Source of the DNA: Methanosarcina barkeri MS
GTDB lineage: Archaea > Halobacteriota > Methanosarcinia > Methanosarcinales > Methanosarcinaceae
DNA: 64,000 bases
Direction: 5' to 3'
Assembly (NCBI RefSeq): GCF_000970025.1
Contig: NZ_CP009528.1
Location: forward strand, 979,168 to 1,043,167
Shown: piece after piece, positions 17,968 through 27,404 of the stretch
How positions within the stretch are numbered: the first letter of the stretch is position 1
How the letters are laid out: every line of letters begins with the position of its first letter
Translations under genes and position numbers: made by a program
The notes under the pieces: generated by a model
Database searches by the model: none
The model's input: the letters and a program-made list of their open reading frames with translations, nothing else
Told to the model about the DNA's origin: nothing

Positions 17968-18912
17968 ATGGATGAGAATATGAAGATGACAAAATCACTA
18001 AAATCAATTTCCCGTTTTGCAACGGTACTAATGGTGTTATGTATTCTCCCTTCAGGAGCCTATGCTGCAGAAAACAGTCAGAAATTTGTTCCTGCACAAA
18101 ACATAACTGAAGAAAATTTCACCGACGTTCAGGCCGATATACTTGATTCTACCAGTGAACAAATTGCTAACCTTCAAAGTTTCTATACTAATGTAAGTGA
18201 AACATCCAACGCCTCAGAGCTTCAGAAAGTTCTGCTCAATCAGGCACAAGCGAACGGATGCGGACCGGATGGGAAGCACAGAGGACCTGAGGGAATGAAT
18301 CAGGGACCCTGTGGAATGCCTGGATTATTTAATCTTGATCAGGTTGCAAATGTAACTGATGACAATTACACTGATGTCCAGACCGATATTGTCAGTTCAA
18401 TCGGAAATATGACTGAGATGCTCAACAAGCAGCTGGAAAACAATACTGATGAAAACAGGACTGAGATGATCAATGAACAGATAACTGAGCTTGAAGATTT
18501 ATCCACTAATGTGAGTGCAGCTTCAAGTGCAACAGAACTGCAAGAAGTTGTATTAACTCATATGAAGACTCAGGCTGTTGACTCAATTGAAAAAGAAATT
18601 GAACACATTCAAGCTAAAGTGAGCGAGAGTGAAAACATAACCGATGATAGCGGTGAGAATGTCACAGAACTCAACGACAAAATCACGGAACTCACCACTC
18701 TAATGGACAATATCAATGCAACTGAGTCCCTTGAAGATCTTAAAGAGATTATGTCCTCTTCACAGGGAATGCCGGGAATGGGTCATGGAATGGATCACGG
18801 AATGGATCACGGAATGTGTCCCGACCAAAATCCTATGCAGCGCGGAGGTAACTTCTCAATGTGCCCCGGAAGAATTACTGAAAACAGTACCGATAACAGC
18901 ACCGAAGCTTAA
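17968..18912 (+). CDS. Secreted two-repeat protein with Met/His-rich tail
   Basis: About 314 aa. From the ATG at 17968 (MDENMKMTKS), or the ATG at 17980, a signal peptide runs to about AYAAENS. Two homologous helical modules follow, each opening with N-(I/V)-T-x-(E/D)-N-(F/Y)-T-D-V-Q and ending in S-A-x-E-L-Q-x-V-(L/V)-L. They are rich in N-x-S/T sites. The end is Met/His/Gly-rich (GMGHGMDHGMDHGMCPD), suggesting a copper- or other metal-binding tail. No family is recognised with certainty. The frame is open further 5' to a GTG at 17875, but that extension is basic and not signal-like. Confidence 0.7.
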   Translation: MDENMKMTKSLKSISRFATVLMVLCILPSGAYAAENSQKFVPAQNITEENFTDVQADILDSTSEQIANLQSFYTNVSETSNASELQKVLLNQAQANGCGPDGKHRGPEGMNQGPCGMPGLFNLDQVANVTDDNYTDVQTDIVSSIGNMTEMLNKQLENNTDENRTEMINEQITELEDLSTNVSAASSATELQEVVLTHMKTQAVDSIEKEIEHIQAKVSESENITDDSGENVTELNDKITELTTLMDNINATESLEDLKEIMSSSQGMPGMGHGMDHGMDHGMCPDQNPMQRGGNFSMCPGRITENSTDNSTEA

Positions 18913-19039
18913 GCTTTGAATTTAAAGCTTGATTAAAGTGAGATGGGAAATTAACAAGGAAAGGAGACAGGAAGTTAAAAAAGGATTATATTAAAAATCA
19001 TCTTTCTATCTTTTTTCCAGATATCTTTAAAAACGAATA

Positions 19040-19262
19040 CTAAACCAAAACAATACTAAACCAAAATGTACCTTAAACCAAACCAAAACTTACTTTAAAC
19101 CAAACCAAAAACGTACTTTAAACCAAACCAAAATACACCTTCAAACCAAACCAAAACTTACTTTAAACCAAACCAAAACACACCTTTAAACCAAACAAAA
19201 CTTACTTTAAACCAAACCAAAACACATCTTCAAACCAAACCAAAACACACCTTCAAACAAAA
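19040..19262. repeat. Minisatellite of about 24-25-bp units rich in AAACCAAACCAAAA
   Basis: About nine degenerate units of the form CTTTAAACCAAACCAAAAC plus a variable ACTTA/ACACA piece. There are no distinct spacers, so it is a tandem repeat rather than a CRISPR array. It fills most of the gap 18913-19468. Confidence 0.85.
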
Positions 19263-19468
19263 ATCCATCTTCTAAAAAATAGACACTTAGATTGTATAGC
19301 ATCTGTTGAATGTCAAATTACCTCCGTTACAGGTTCAGTCAAATACGTGGACACTTTCTCTATGGACTATTAAAAATCCATGATGGCTGAACCACCTAAC
19401 AAATTTAAATTTCACAATAAGTTCTACCTCCATCTTATCTATATCTTTGGAGAACAGGAGATTACTAA

Positions 19469-19606
19469 ATGTTATTGAAAAAATGTCCAAAGTGTAACTC
19501 CAAGCTCGAAAATGATACATTCAGGGATTTTCAGTATTGTTCTGTGTGCGGGTACTGGACAAGGAAAGATACTGTAAGGCTTGAACCATTAATAATCCTG
19601 GGGTAA
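19469..19606 (+). CDS. Small zinc-ribbon protein (45 aa)
   Basis: MLLKKCPKCNSKLEND and YCSVCGYWTRKD give two CxxC knuckles, a classic zinc ribbon. ACAGGAG lies 8-9 nt before the ATG. Followed closely by a second zinc-ribbon gene at 19642, so the two are probably co-transcribed. Function unknown. Confidence 0.65.
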   Translation: MLLKKCPKCNSKLENDTFRDFQYCSVCGYWTRKDTVRLEPLIILG

Positions 19607-19665
19607 TAATATGTTCGAATTCTCTTTGGAGTGACAATAATATGTTTGAATTTTCTTTGAAGTGT
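19604..19665 (+). repeat. 31-bp tandem duplication of a gene start
   Basis: Two adjacent copies of the translation-start region (ATGTTCGAATTCTCTTTGGA and ATGTTTGAATTTTCTTTGAA). The first copy (ATG 19611) ends at TGA after seven codons; the second (ATG 19642) opens the full zinc-ribbon gene. Confidence 0.85.
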
Positions 19666-19833
19666 ACCCGTTGTGGTACATTTCTCAAAAAGCAGGTAGT
19701 TGGTTCAAATGAATTTTACTACTGCAGAAAGTGTGGATCTATATCTTCAGCCGCGTCTATGAGAGTGCCTACCCAATCTGCGAATCAGCAGATTAATGTT
19801 GAGCTGACCAAAAAACAAAAGTTGTTTCTGTGA
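19642..19833 (+). CDS. Small zinc-ribbon protein (63 aa)
   Basis: MFEFSLKCTRCGTFLKKQ and FYYCRKCGSISSAAS provide two CxxC knuckles (about residues 8-11 and 28-31); the tail is polar. The start is the second copy of a duplicated start region (see the 31-bp repeat). It is paired with the zinc-ribbon gene at 19469. Function unknown. Confidence 0.6.
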   Translation: MFEFSLKCTRCGTFLKKQVVGSNEFYYCRKCGSISSAASMRVPTQSANQQINVELTKKQKLFL

Positions 19834-19880
19834 ATTTTGTGTTATGAACAACAGTAAAGTTTCTGATCCTGAAAAATGAT

Positions 19881-20460
19881 TCTGATATGATTTTAAAAAT
19901 CTTACTGATATGATTCTTAAAATCTTGCAAGTGATAATCAAATAGGTTTTGAGTGAGAATCAAATTGGTTTTTGCATCAATTCAAAGTAAAAAATATAAT
20001 GAACAGTAGAAATTCTGAAAATTAAACCGAGTTGAGTCTTTTTAAGTAGCCCTTCAAGATGATCTCTAAAAGGTTATTTTGGCATCTTCTAATATATGTA
20101 ATATTTGAATATTTTGTCTGGAAATAATGCTCAAGACCAATGTTTATCTATTTAGGGTTCTCACCTTTCAACTGGGCAATTATTTTCAACCAAAATAAAA
20201 CAATTAAGAAAAACTACGAAGAGTCAGAAAAGTAGTTAAATTCCTATTTACATTATTTAGTGGGGGTAGGTCAAAATGGGTTACAGTTATGGCTCATATC
20301 TTAGTCTGAGTACTGACAGTTTGGACTGTTTTGCAGTTAAACTCTTATTCACATTATTTAGTAGGGATATGTAAGAATGGGTTAAGTTGTAGCCTCTTTC
20401 TCTGTAGCTTGAGTAACCTATGGTTTGGACTATTTTGACATCTGGTTAGAATGACTGGAC
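19881..20460. repeat. Repeat-rich intergenic region with a 101-bp tandem duplication
   Basis: Short duplications near 19881-19926 (CTGATATGATT..AAAATCTT, two copies) are followed by a diverged tandem duplication of about 101 bp: 20234-20334 and 20335-20437. Each copy starts AGTTAAA and shares ACATTATTTAGT and AATGGGTTA, ending with TTTGGACT(G/A)TTTTG. No coding trace seen. Confidence 0.7.
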
Positions 20461-20679
20461 AGTACTCCCCAGCAAATAATATACAGTAGTACACATAGTT
20501 GTGTTTTTATGAAAATTAACATTTAAATGAATATTTATATAAACCTTAAATATATACATCTCAAAAAATCAATTCAAAAATCGAAAGATTATACGGCAGA
20601 AGCAGTTGGCAGAAGCATTTTATATAGCCCGTACTCCGGCGTATTTTCCAGAGTGTACCGTTCGTTCCAGAGGATATGC

Positions 20680-21630
20680 ATGTCTAGTAAACCCAATCTA
20701 TCAATTATAATTCCAGTCCATAATGAAGAGGAAAATATACTGGAATTATATGAGAAACTCTACAATACCCTTTCACTACCTCACCTAATTGTAAATACAT
20801 ATGAAATAATTTTTATTGATGATGGGTCTACAGATAGTACTTTTGAAGAAATAAAAAAAATAAAAAACTCTACAGTTAAGGTTGTAAGATTTCAGAGAAA
20901 TTATGGAAAGGCTGCAGCTCTGTCTTGCGGATTCAAAAGGTCAAAAGGAGATATTGTCATCACACTGGATGGGGATCTGCAGGACGATCCAAAAGAAATC
21001 CCCAGGTTCATAGAAAAACTAAAAAAGTATGATATGGTTTCCGGCTGGAAAAACAAAAGACAGGATCCTATTTCGAAAACTCTGCCTTCAAAAGTCTTTA
21101 ATTGGTTAACTCGATCCATAACCGGGGTTAAAATTCATGACTTCAACTGTGGGTATAAAGCATACAATAGCTATGTTGTAAAAAACATAAATGTGTATGG
21201 AGAGCTTCATCGTTACATTCCGGCTCTTGTTTACTGGAAAGGTTATACCGTAGGAGAAATTGAAGTTGAACATCACCCGAGAATACATGGAGACTCAAAG
21301 TATGGGGTCGAAAGGCTATTGAAAGGATTTCTGGACCTTATAACAGTTACATTTCTGATGATATACAAAAAGAGGCCTCTACACGTTTTCGGAGGTATAG
21401 GAATTCTTCTCGGGTTATCCGGGGTAATTATGTCCATATATTTAATGGTTTTATGGGCAACAGGACTAAAAATAGGGGATAGACCTCTTCTTATGCTCGG
21501 AATCTTGCTTACAGTCACTGGAGCTCAGTTTATTTCCCTTGGCCTGATAGGAGAACTGATTACAAACTTGAGAAATAACGATGATTATATTATAAAATAC
21601 GATAGCTATGAGATGGAAAATGGCAGGTAA
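20680..21630 (+). CDS. GT2 glycosyltransferase, dolichol/undecaprenyl-phosphate sugar synthase type
   Basis: 316 aa. The GT-A domain opens LSIIIPVHNEEENILELYEK and has the DxD in TLDGDLQDDPKEIPRF and the QRNYGKAAALSCGFKRSKG segment. Two C-terminal membrane helices (about 235-300) match the DPM1/GtrB-like group that charges a lipid phosphate with a sugar. The ATG at 20680 is preceded by AGAGGA; the frame is open 51 codons further upstream but without family similarity. No close partner gene. Confidence 0.9.
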   Translation: MSSKPNLSIIIPVHNEEENILELYEKLYNTLSLPHLIVNTYEIIFIDDGSTDSTFEEIKKIKNSTVKVVRFQRNYGKAAALSCGFKRSKGDIVITLDGDLQDDPKEIPRFIEKLKKYDMVSGWKNKRQDPISKTLPSKVFNWLTRSITGVKIHDFNCGYKAYNSYVVKNINVYGELHRYIPALVYWKGYTVGEIEVEHHPRIHGDSKYGVERLLKGFLDLITVTFLMIYKKRPLHVFGGIGILLGLSGVIMSIYLMVLWATGLKIGDRPLLMLGILLTVTGAQFISLGLIGELITNLRNNDDYIIKYDSYEMENGR

Positions 21631-22139
21631 AATTACTTTATTTCGGGTTTAATGTTTTATCAGCTCAGAAACCCTATCCAGATCAGTTCCAAAAGGTTGA
21701 AATAATGAATACGGATTATGCCAGAATATGCCAGCTATTCACTTCAAACTAATGGATACATTGTTTCAGAAAGTTTTCTACATAGCCGGAGAAATAACCA
21801 GCAAAAATAGCAAATTTACCACAAAAAGATAGAGAGTTACTTATGACTCTCATCAGAATCCGGGTCACTGACGGGTCACTGACTCAACAATTCTTCCAAA
21901 ATTCTATACAAATCAGGCTTAAAAATCAGGATTTAAAATCAGGCTTAATAAAGAAAATTAAAAAAGAAAAATTAAAAAAGAAAATTAAAAAAGAAAAATT
22001 AAAAAATACTAAGAATAATTAATAATATCCAAAAACACCTACAATTAATTAATCAAGTAGTGGATTAGAGACTGATCCCAAATAAACTTTAAAAATAACC
22101 GAATAAACTGGTAATCAAGTTTTACCCATGAGAGGTACA
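21631..22139. other. Intergenic, low-complexity A-rich region
   Basis: Contains a short A-rich tandem array (GAAAAATTAAAAAA units, about 21950-22010). No gene or RNA recognised. Confidence 0.5.
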
Positions 22140-24353
22140 ATGACATCGGGTACACAGAAATGGCTAAAAAAACACTTAGTTGATAGCCAGATATTGAGTT
22201 TTCAGAAAAAAAGTTTGAAAGAACACACCAGTGTTTTAATACTTTATACTCTAATAACTTTTATACTCACTTATCCTGTAGTTTTCAAGATACGCAATTA
22301 TATTCCGGGAAGTGGAGACGCATTTCAGTGGATAAGAATACTCTGGTATACGCCAGTAGCCATATTCAACCCTAACCTAACGACATTAACACACGACTAT
22401 TTAATATTTTATCCGGATGGAATCCCGGCTTCACCCTTTCAGTCGGCTTTTAATCAAATCCTTTCATACGTGTTATCCAATATAATGGAAATTCACGTAG
22501 TATACACCATACTATGGTTATTATCATTTATTTTTGGGGCATACGGCACATATTTGCTTGTAAGATATCTGACCGGTGACAGGACTTCTTCTTTCATAGC
22601 TGGAATTGTATTTGCTTTTTCACCTTATCATTTTGTACATTCACTTGGCCATTTTGGGGCAACAAGTATTGAGTGGATACCTTTCTGCGCTCTGTACTTG
22701 ATGAAAATGTTTAAAGAAGGCGGAGTTCGAAACAGTTTTTTTGCAGGAATCTTCTTTATTCTCGTAGCCATGAGCGACCTTCAATATATGGTGTTTATGG
22801 GAATTTTTGTAATGTTACTGTTTGTATATGAAATATACGTTTTTTTAAGAACAGAGAACAGAGGTTATAAAGAAAAGAACAGAGGTTATAAAGAAATACT
22901 GAAAAAAATCTTTTACAAGTATGCCATATTTGGATTCGTCTCATTTATAGGTATAATACCTCTCACCCTGGAAAACATTCTAACAGCAACATCCGGTGAT
23001 AATTTTTTAAAATTAAGCCCCTCTGAAACGGTTATGTATTCAGCGGATTTACTGAGTTTTTTTATTCCTTCGGTTTTGCATCCCGTTTTTGGAAATATTA
23101 CGACAGAGATTTATAACAATTTTTCAGGAAATACCAGTGAAAACACGATGTTTATCGGATACACCGTGATTTTACTCTCTTTACTTGCAGTTTATAGACT
23201 GAAAGGAAACAAATATGTAAAATTCTGGCTGATAGCTGCCCTGTCTTTTTCGATAATCAGTCTTGGTCCACTTCTTCATGTAAACGGTAAGACCTCATTT
23301 ACAGAATTCAATACTACTGTTCCTCTTCCGTATTTAGTTTTGTATTATTTGATCCCATTTCTGGACAATTGCCGGACAACCGGCAGATTTTTTGTAATTG
23401 CTTCGCTTTCATTCGCAGTTTTGATGGGTTATGGGGCCTCAGAACTGCTAAAATCTAACAGGATTAATAAAACGGCGACTGCAATTGTAATAACCGGTTT
23501 GATAATTTTCGAATATCTGGCAGTTCCTGTATCTATATCACCTGTCGATGAACCCTCATTTTATAAAGAGATTTCACAGGATAAAGGTAATTACGCATTG
23601 CTTGAAATCCCTGCAACTAAAGATTATGTAGCAGGGTCAACCATCATTTATTACCAGACAATACATGGAAAACCTGTCATAGGTAACTGGGCTGCCAGAT
23701 ATCCATCCAATGCAAGAGATTTTGAATTAAATACACCTGTGGTAAGGGAATTAACCTATTTGCAATCTACTGGTGATATCCTGGACCAGGATATAGATCA
23801 AGTCGGAACATCAATTTTAAATTATTATAATATATCATATATTATTTTACATACAAATTATATGAATGACAGAGAGATTGACTTTGCCGAAAAACTAATC
23901 CAAATGAATCTTAATGCGGAACGAAAAATCTATGAACAGGACTCTCTAATTGTGTATCACGTCAAAAAAGAGCCTCTGAAATCATTTATGGCTTTAAAAG
24001 ACGGATGGAATTCACTGGAAAAATTAAATGTAGAACCCACTCGATGGATGTCAAATAATGCTACAATATTAGTTTATTCAAATAGCTCCAGAAATGCTAC
24101 ACTCAGTTTTAACGCACGCAGTTTCCACAGTCCAAAAACTCTGGAGGTTTACAATGGCAAAACTCTTCAAGATAGACAAACTATCAGTACAGTTTTTTCC
24201 AGTATATCTATTCCGATCAGCTTAAAGAAAGGCGAAAATCTCATTCTTCTGCATGTGCCAGAAGGGCCTGAAATTCCATGTGAGATTCCAGAGCTAAATA
24301 GTAAAGACAGCAGGGAGCTGAGCATAGCAGTTCAAGAGATTCAATTAACCTGA
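22140..24353 (+). CDS. Large polytopic membrane protein, GT-C/YfhO-like
   Basis: About 737 aa: roughly ten to twelve membrane helices in the first 450 residues and a soluble C-terminal part. The first extracytoplasmic loop has PGSGDAFQWIRILWYTP, an acidic-loop arrangement as in GT-C enzymes that use lipid-linked sugars; AFSPYHFVHSLGHFG follows. It may be a glycosyltransferase or a glycan-modifying protein of the outer face, but the family is not certain. The ATG at 22140 is preferred over 22128 because AGAGG lies just before it. Internal short duplication ENRGYKEKNRGYKE at a cytoplasmic loop. Confidence 0.7.
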   Translation: MTSGTQKWLKKHLVDSQILSFQKKSLKEHTSVLILYTLITFILTYPVVFKIRNYIPGSGDAFQWIRILWYTPVAIFNPNLTTLTHDYLIFYPDGIPASPFQSAFNQILSYVLSNIMEIHVVYTILWLLSFIFGAYGTYLLVRYLTGDRTSSFIAGIVFAFSPYHFVHSLGHFGATSIEWIPFCALYLMKMFKEGGVRNSFFAGIFFILVAMSDLQYMVFMGIFVMLLFVYEIYVFLRTENRGYKEKNRGYKEILKKIFYKYAIFGFVSFIGIIPLTLENILTATSGDNFLKLSPSETVMYSADLLSFFIPSVLHPVFGNITTEIYNNFSGNTSENTMFIGYTVILLSLLAVYRLKGNKYVKFWLIAALSFSIISLGPLLHVNGKTSFTEFNTTVPLPYLVLYYLIPFLDNCRTTGRFFVIASLSFAVLMGYGASELLKSNRINKTATAIVITGLIIFEYLAVPVSISPVDEPSFYKEISQDKGNYALLEIPATKDYVAGSTIIYYQTIHGKPVIGNWAARYPSNARDFELNTPVVRELTYLQSTGDILDQDIDQVGTSILNYYNISYIILHTNYMNDREIDFAEKLIQMNLNAERKIYEQDSLIVYHVKKEPLKSFMALKDGWNSLEKLNVEPTRWMSNNATILVYSNSSRNATLSFNARSFHSPKTLEVYNGKTLQDRQTISTVFSSISIPISLKKGENLILLHVPEGPEIPCEIPELNSKDSRELSIAVQEIQLT

Positions 24354-24390
24354 CCATAGCAGCGTAAAGTGAACGGAAGCGCCAGATTAA

Positions 24391-24441
24391 AAGAAGAATA
24401 AGTAGAAAAGAAGAATAAGTAGAAAAGAAGAATAAGTAGAA
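24391..24441. repeat. 17-bp perfect tandem repeat, three copies
   Basis: AAGAAGAATAAGTAGAA repeated three times without mismatch just after the stop of the polytopic protein gene. Confidence 0.9.
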
Positions 24442-24520
24442 GGCCAAAAAGAAGGTTAAAAGCAAGACCAAAAATAATACTAAAAAGAGGACAAAAAAGC
24501 TGAAATGTAGTGAAGACTTA

Positions 24521-24960
24521 TCAAGGCAGCCTGTAACAGGGCTTATCAGGTGATTTATTTTCTTCTATTACCTTTTTTACAGCATAACAAGAATAATGTT
24601 CATCAGAGCATGTTTCCAGAATTAAGTCTGCTATCAAGGGTTTCTTTACTTCATTGATGGTTGCAGTAACTCTTGAGATTAAAAAAGTGTTGGTTCCTAT
24701 CTTTCTTTGATATTATCTTCAGTATAAAATTCGCTGTCTGCAACATGACATACTCTCTGATCAAGATTCATGTTCTGTGTTAGTTCTTTATGTTTTTGAT
24801 AACTTTCTTATCGGAGCTGTTGCCATCGAGTGCTCTCACAAAAAGAGGAATTCCTTTCTGGTCAGTAACCGTGAAAATAGAAAAACGAGGTAAATCGACT
24901 CTCCTGTCTTTAGGATGGCCGTAAGTAATGTTGATAAAAACGGCATCGTGAAAAATATTT
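24521..24960 (-). pseudogene. Remnant of an IS1634/IS4-type transposase
   Basis: On the minus strand three frames together spell a DDE transposase fragment: NITYGHPKDRRVDLPRFSI, then VTDQKGIPLFVRALDGNSSD, then (after a frameshift) LDQRVCHVADSEFYTEDNIK, then (another frameshift) IGTNTFLISRVTATINEVKK. This order matches the catalytic core of IS1634-like transposases. Two frameshifts and missing ends show that it is dead. No terminal repeats found. Confidence 0.8.
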
Positions 24961-24995
24961 TAATTTTTATATCGACTTACCGAAATTCGGATCTA

Positions 24996-26033
24996 TTACT
25001 CAAATATCTGATTTAATTTTAATTTTTTACTTACTTTATATACATAGACACAGATAATCATTGCAAGGACTGTTACACCATATGGAGTGAAAAAGTAATT
25101 GATTTTGAGAATACTAATCATAAATTTGCTCAACACGGGTAAAATAATCGGCCAATGAAATAAATATATTTGGAATGAATATTTACCACACAGCATTAGT
25201 GATTCTTTTAAATATTTGCAATTTAGTAGTAATCTAGAAAATAACATCATAAATGGCGGGAATGTTATTCCATATAATAAAATAGCATATTTATATGCAA
25301 ACGATTGTGGATAAACTATGGAAATAGTAAATATTGCAACAAAAATTGTTGAACAAATATATGAAAGTGACAGTTTATTTTGTTCTAATTGCTTGTAGCC
25401 ATAGGCTATCCCAAAAATATAAGCTGGCATATACATCATGACATTAAACAAAATACTAGGGTACTGTTTTAAAGTATCCTTACAAATAACATCAAATACC
25501 AGTAGTGGAATCCCTAAATATAATAAAGTATCAATCTGAAAATAATATATAATTGTAAAACAAATAGTTGTTATTACAATTAGTAAAATTAGATACCCTA
25601 ATTGAAAAGAAACAATATTATTTCCAACCAGAGTTTTAAGTAAACCGTCTATGTTTAAATTATTCCAAAAATGTGTGATGCCTTCAAAGTTTAGGTTAAG
25701 ATAATTAATTGATATATAACTGACGCAATATAGAGGAACAAACGCCAGCAGTGTATACCCAATATACGCTTTATACAGCCGAGTGAATCTCTTTACAAAA
25801 TACCTACTTATAAATGATTTGTCATTGATTTCTGCAGAATGATTTACCCCCATTTTAAGTCCAGATGAGAATGTAAACAAAACTAGGCCAAATGTGGCAA
25901 GATATCTTATCAAAAATATGGCATCTGGTCGATTTATCCCACCTAACTCGTGAAAGAGTACAATAAAAATAATACTAATACCATCAATTAAAGTAATTTT
26001 ATCTTTTATTTCTGAATAGGACCGAGAGATCAT
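24996..26033 (-). CDS. Acyltransferase family 3 (OafA-like) membrane protein
   Basis: 345 aa with about ten membrane helices. Such enzymes O-acylate cell-surface glycans. The N-terminus IDGISIIFIVLFHELGG carries the family His in the first helix, and RYFVKRFTRLYKAYIGY is the conserved basic segment (S/R-F-x-R-x-Y). The C-terminus FQIYLFHWPIILP is also typical. Isolated and minus-strand, flanked by a dead transposase and MITE-like repeats, so it is probably an acquired decoration gene. Confidence 0.88.
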   Translation of the reverse strand: MISRSYSEIKDKITLIDGISIIFIVLFHELGGINRPDAIFLIRYLATFGLVLFTFSSGLKMGVNHSAEINDKSFISRYFVKRFTRLYKAYIGYTLLAFVPLYCVSYISINYLNLNFEGITHFWNNLNIDGLLKTLVGNNIVSFQLGYLILLIVITTICFTIIYYFQIDTLLYLGIPLLVFDVICKDTLKQYPSILFNVMMYMPAYIFGIAYGYKQLEQNKLSLSYICSTIFVAIFTISIVYPQSFAYKYAILLYGITFPPFMMLFSRLLLNCKYLKESLMLCGKYSFQIYLFHWPIILPVLSKFMISILKINYFFTPYGVTVLAMIICVYVYKVSKKLKLNQIFE

Positions 26034-26077
26034 AATCTAATCTCCAATTTTAGTAATAGGGTTATTTCAATCGAATA

Positions 26078-26098
26078 CCCCGCTAGCTTGCTGCGGGG
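26078..26098. repeat. GC-rich palindrome, possible IS200/IS605-type end
   Basis: CCCCGC and GCGGGG flank a nine-base loop just upstream of the acyltransferase start. Subterminal hairpins of this look occur in IS200/IS605-like elements; no transposase remains here, so this is a guess. Confidence 0.35.
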
Positions 26099-26140
26099 AT
26101 GGAAAACTTCCTCAGTAACCGTTGATGATAGTATAATTTC

Positions 26141-26539
26141 GGCTCTTCGCTGTTTTGTATGGGTTGAAAATAATTTCATACGTCTTCGGTTAAGTGATGA
26201 ATCGTGACAAATTGCGTCAATTTTCCTCACCATTTATTAAATTTTAATAAATTATGAGCTGGAACTTGGTATCGATTTCATGTAAATAGGCCAAAAGTTA
26301 AGGTCGGCTCCTAATGCAAAACCGATAGCTTTCAGGCAAGAAAATTCCTTAACCGATGACTAATGAAAATAATTTTGTAGTTGCATAGCTGCCCGACCAA
26401 AATGAAAAGCATCGAACTTGAATGTGGTTTTTAACAACAAACTTTTCTAAATATTAAATACGTCACTATCACATATAGGAAGTGGATAATCACATATAGG
26501 AAGTGGATATAAATTACCCACTCGAAACAGCGAAGAGCC
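26141..26539. mobile_element. MITE-like segment bounded by inverted repeats
   Basis: GGCTCTTCGCTGTTTTG (26141-26157) and its near-exact inverse CGAAACAGCGAAGAGCC (26523-26539; 16 of 17 match) bound 399 bp without an ORF. The similarity extends inward to a shared TGGGT. Inside lie a dispersed repeat (26188-26366) and a 21-bp direct repeat (CACATATAGGAAGTGGATA, near 26470-26508). Probably a non-autonomous element. Confidence 0.55.
26188..26366 (+). repeat. Dispersed repeat, copy 1
   Basis: Closely similar over about 180 bp to 30123-30303, in the same orientation. Shared blocks include TAATAAATTATGAGCTG, GGTATCGATTTCATGTAAAT and GATAGCTTTCAGGCAAGAAA. It starts GGTTAAGTGATGAAT and ends AATTCCTTAACC, an imperfect inverted pair. 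Confidence 0.85.
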
Positions 26540-27274
26540 ATAGTCTTCCATTTTCGATTATTAACTTCTGCTCAAACTAAATTGTTTTGGGTTATTTTTC
26601 CTTTAACGGAATTTGGAGCTGTGGCGCGAACATACCCTTGTTGCTTGTAGCGGGTGTGCCAGCGCAACTTTGATTAAGTTATTTTTAATAATTCTCGTTC
26701 AAAGAGTCTCTTTTCTATATACTTTATTTATCATAGTCGGAAAAGAAATGTTTTGCCAGGTGTAACCTCGTTAGACAAATTATAACTTTTTTTGGATTTG
26801 TTTCTTTTTAGTCTCTTTATGGGTCGGTCAATTTTCTCAAGAGAGGGCTTCTGGCTAATATGATAGATTCCAGTTTTTCCTTATTTATAAAAAATTTACT
26901 TGATATAAACAGTTTGTGGGAAGACTCAAGTTCAAAGGTAAACAGTCAGACATTAATAACTCTTATTTTGCCTTTAAAATAGTAATCTTAGTGTAATTTG
27001 GGAAAGTTTTTTTATGTATAACAGGATTTATTTAAAAATTATATTGCAGAAGAGTTCATATAAATAACTAATATAAAAATAAAAACAGAACTTGAAATCA
27101 AGCGAAAAAAATCCGAAATAGCCTGAAGACTAAGGCATAAATGTGAATCAAAGAAATTAAATAACTATAATGTGTTTTTCTATAAAAATAAACATGAAAT
27201 TCTTCGAATAAGAGGCACAAAGGAATGAAAGCACCTTTCAAACCACGGTACTTTCATGCCAAATTAATAGGGAT
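26540..27274. other. AT-rich intergenic region
   Basis: No ORF of note, RNA gene or long repeat recognised between the MITE-like segment and the wecB leader remnant. Confidence 0.45.
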
Positions 27275-27370
27275 AATGAGATTTTTCGGCTCAGACAAGG
27301 TAAAAATATGAAGCTTGCAATTATTCTCGGCACAAGATCAGATACAATACGAGATTTAGTTAGAAAATAA
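27275..27370 (+). pseudogene. Remnant of a wecB 5' end and leader
   Basis: The ATG at 27308 reads MKLAIILGTRSDTIRDLVRK and stops, closely matching the start of the intact wecB at 50032 (MKIAIILGTRPEIIK). The 30 nt upstream are also alike (GATTTTTCGGCTCAGACAAG versus GATTTTCCGGCGCAGGCAAG). A cognate remnant lies at 46325-46412. It stands 34 nt before the dehydrogenase gene. Confidence 0.8.
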
Positions 27371-27404
27371 TCAGTTGGATTGAAAGTTTTCGGAGAGATA
27401 AGTG

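Noticed and set aside
19040-19262. Possible CRISPR array next to a genome with cas genes
   Set aside because: Units follow each other with no unique spacers of constant length; it is a minisatellite. No CRISPR array was found in the window, and it may lie left of base 1.
26600-26700. Possible tRNA-like GC-rich stretch
   Set aside because: No cloverleaf, TTCGA loop or anticodon stem could be drawn.
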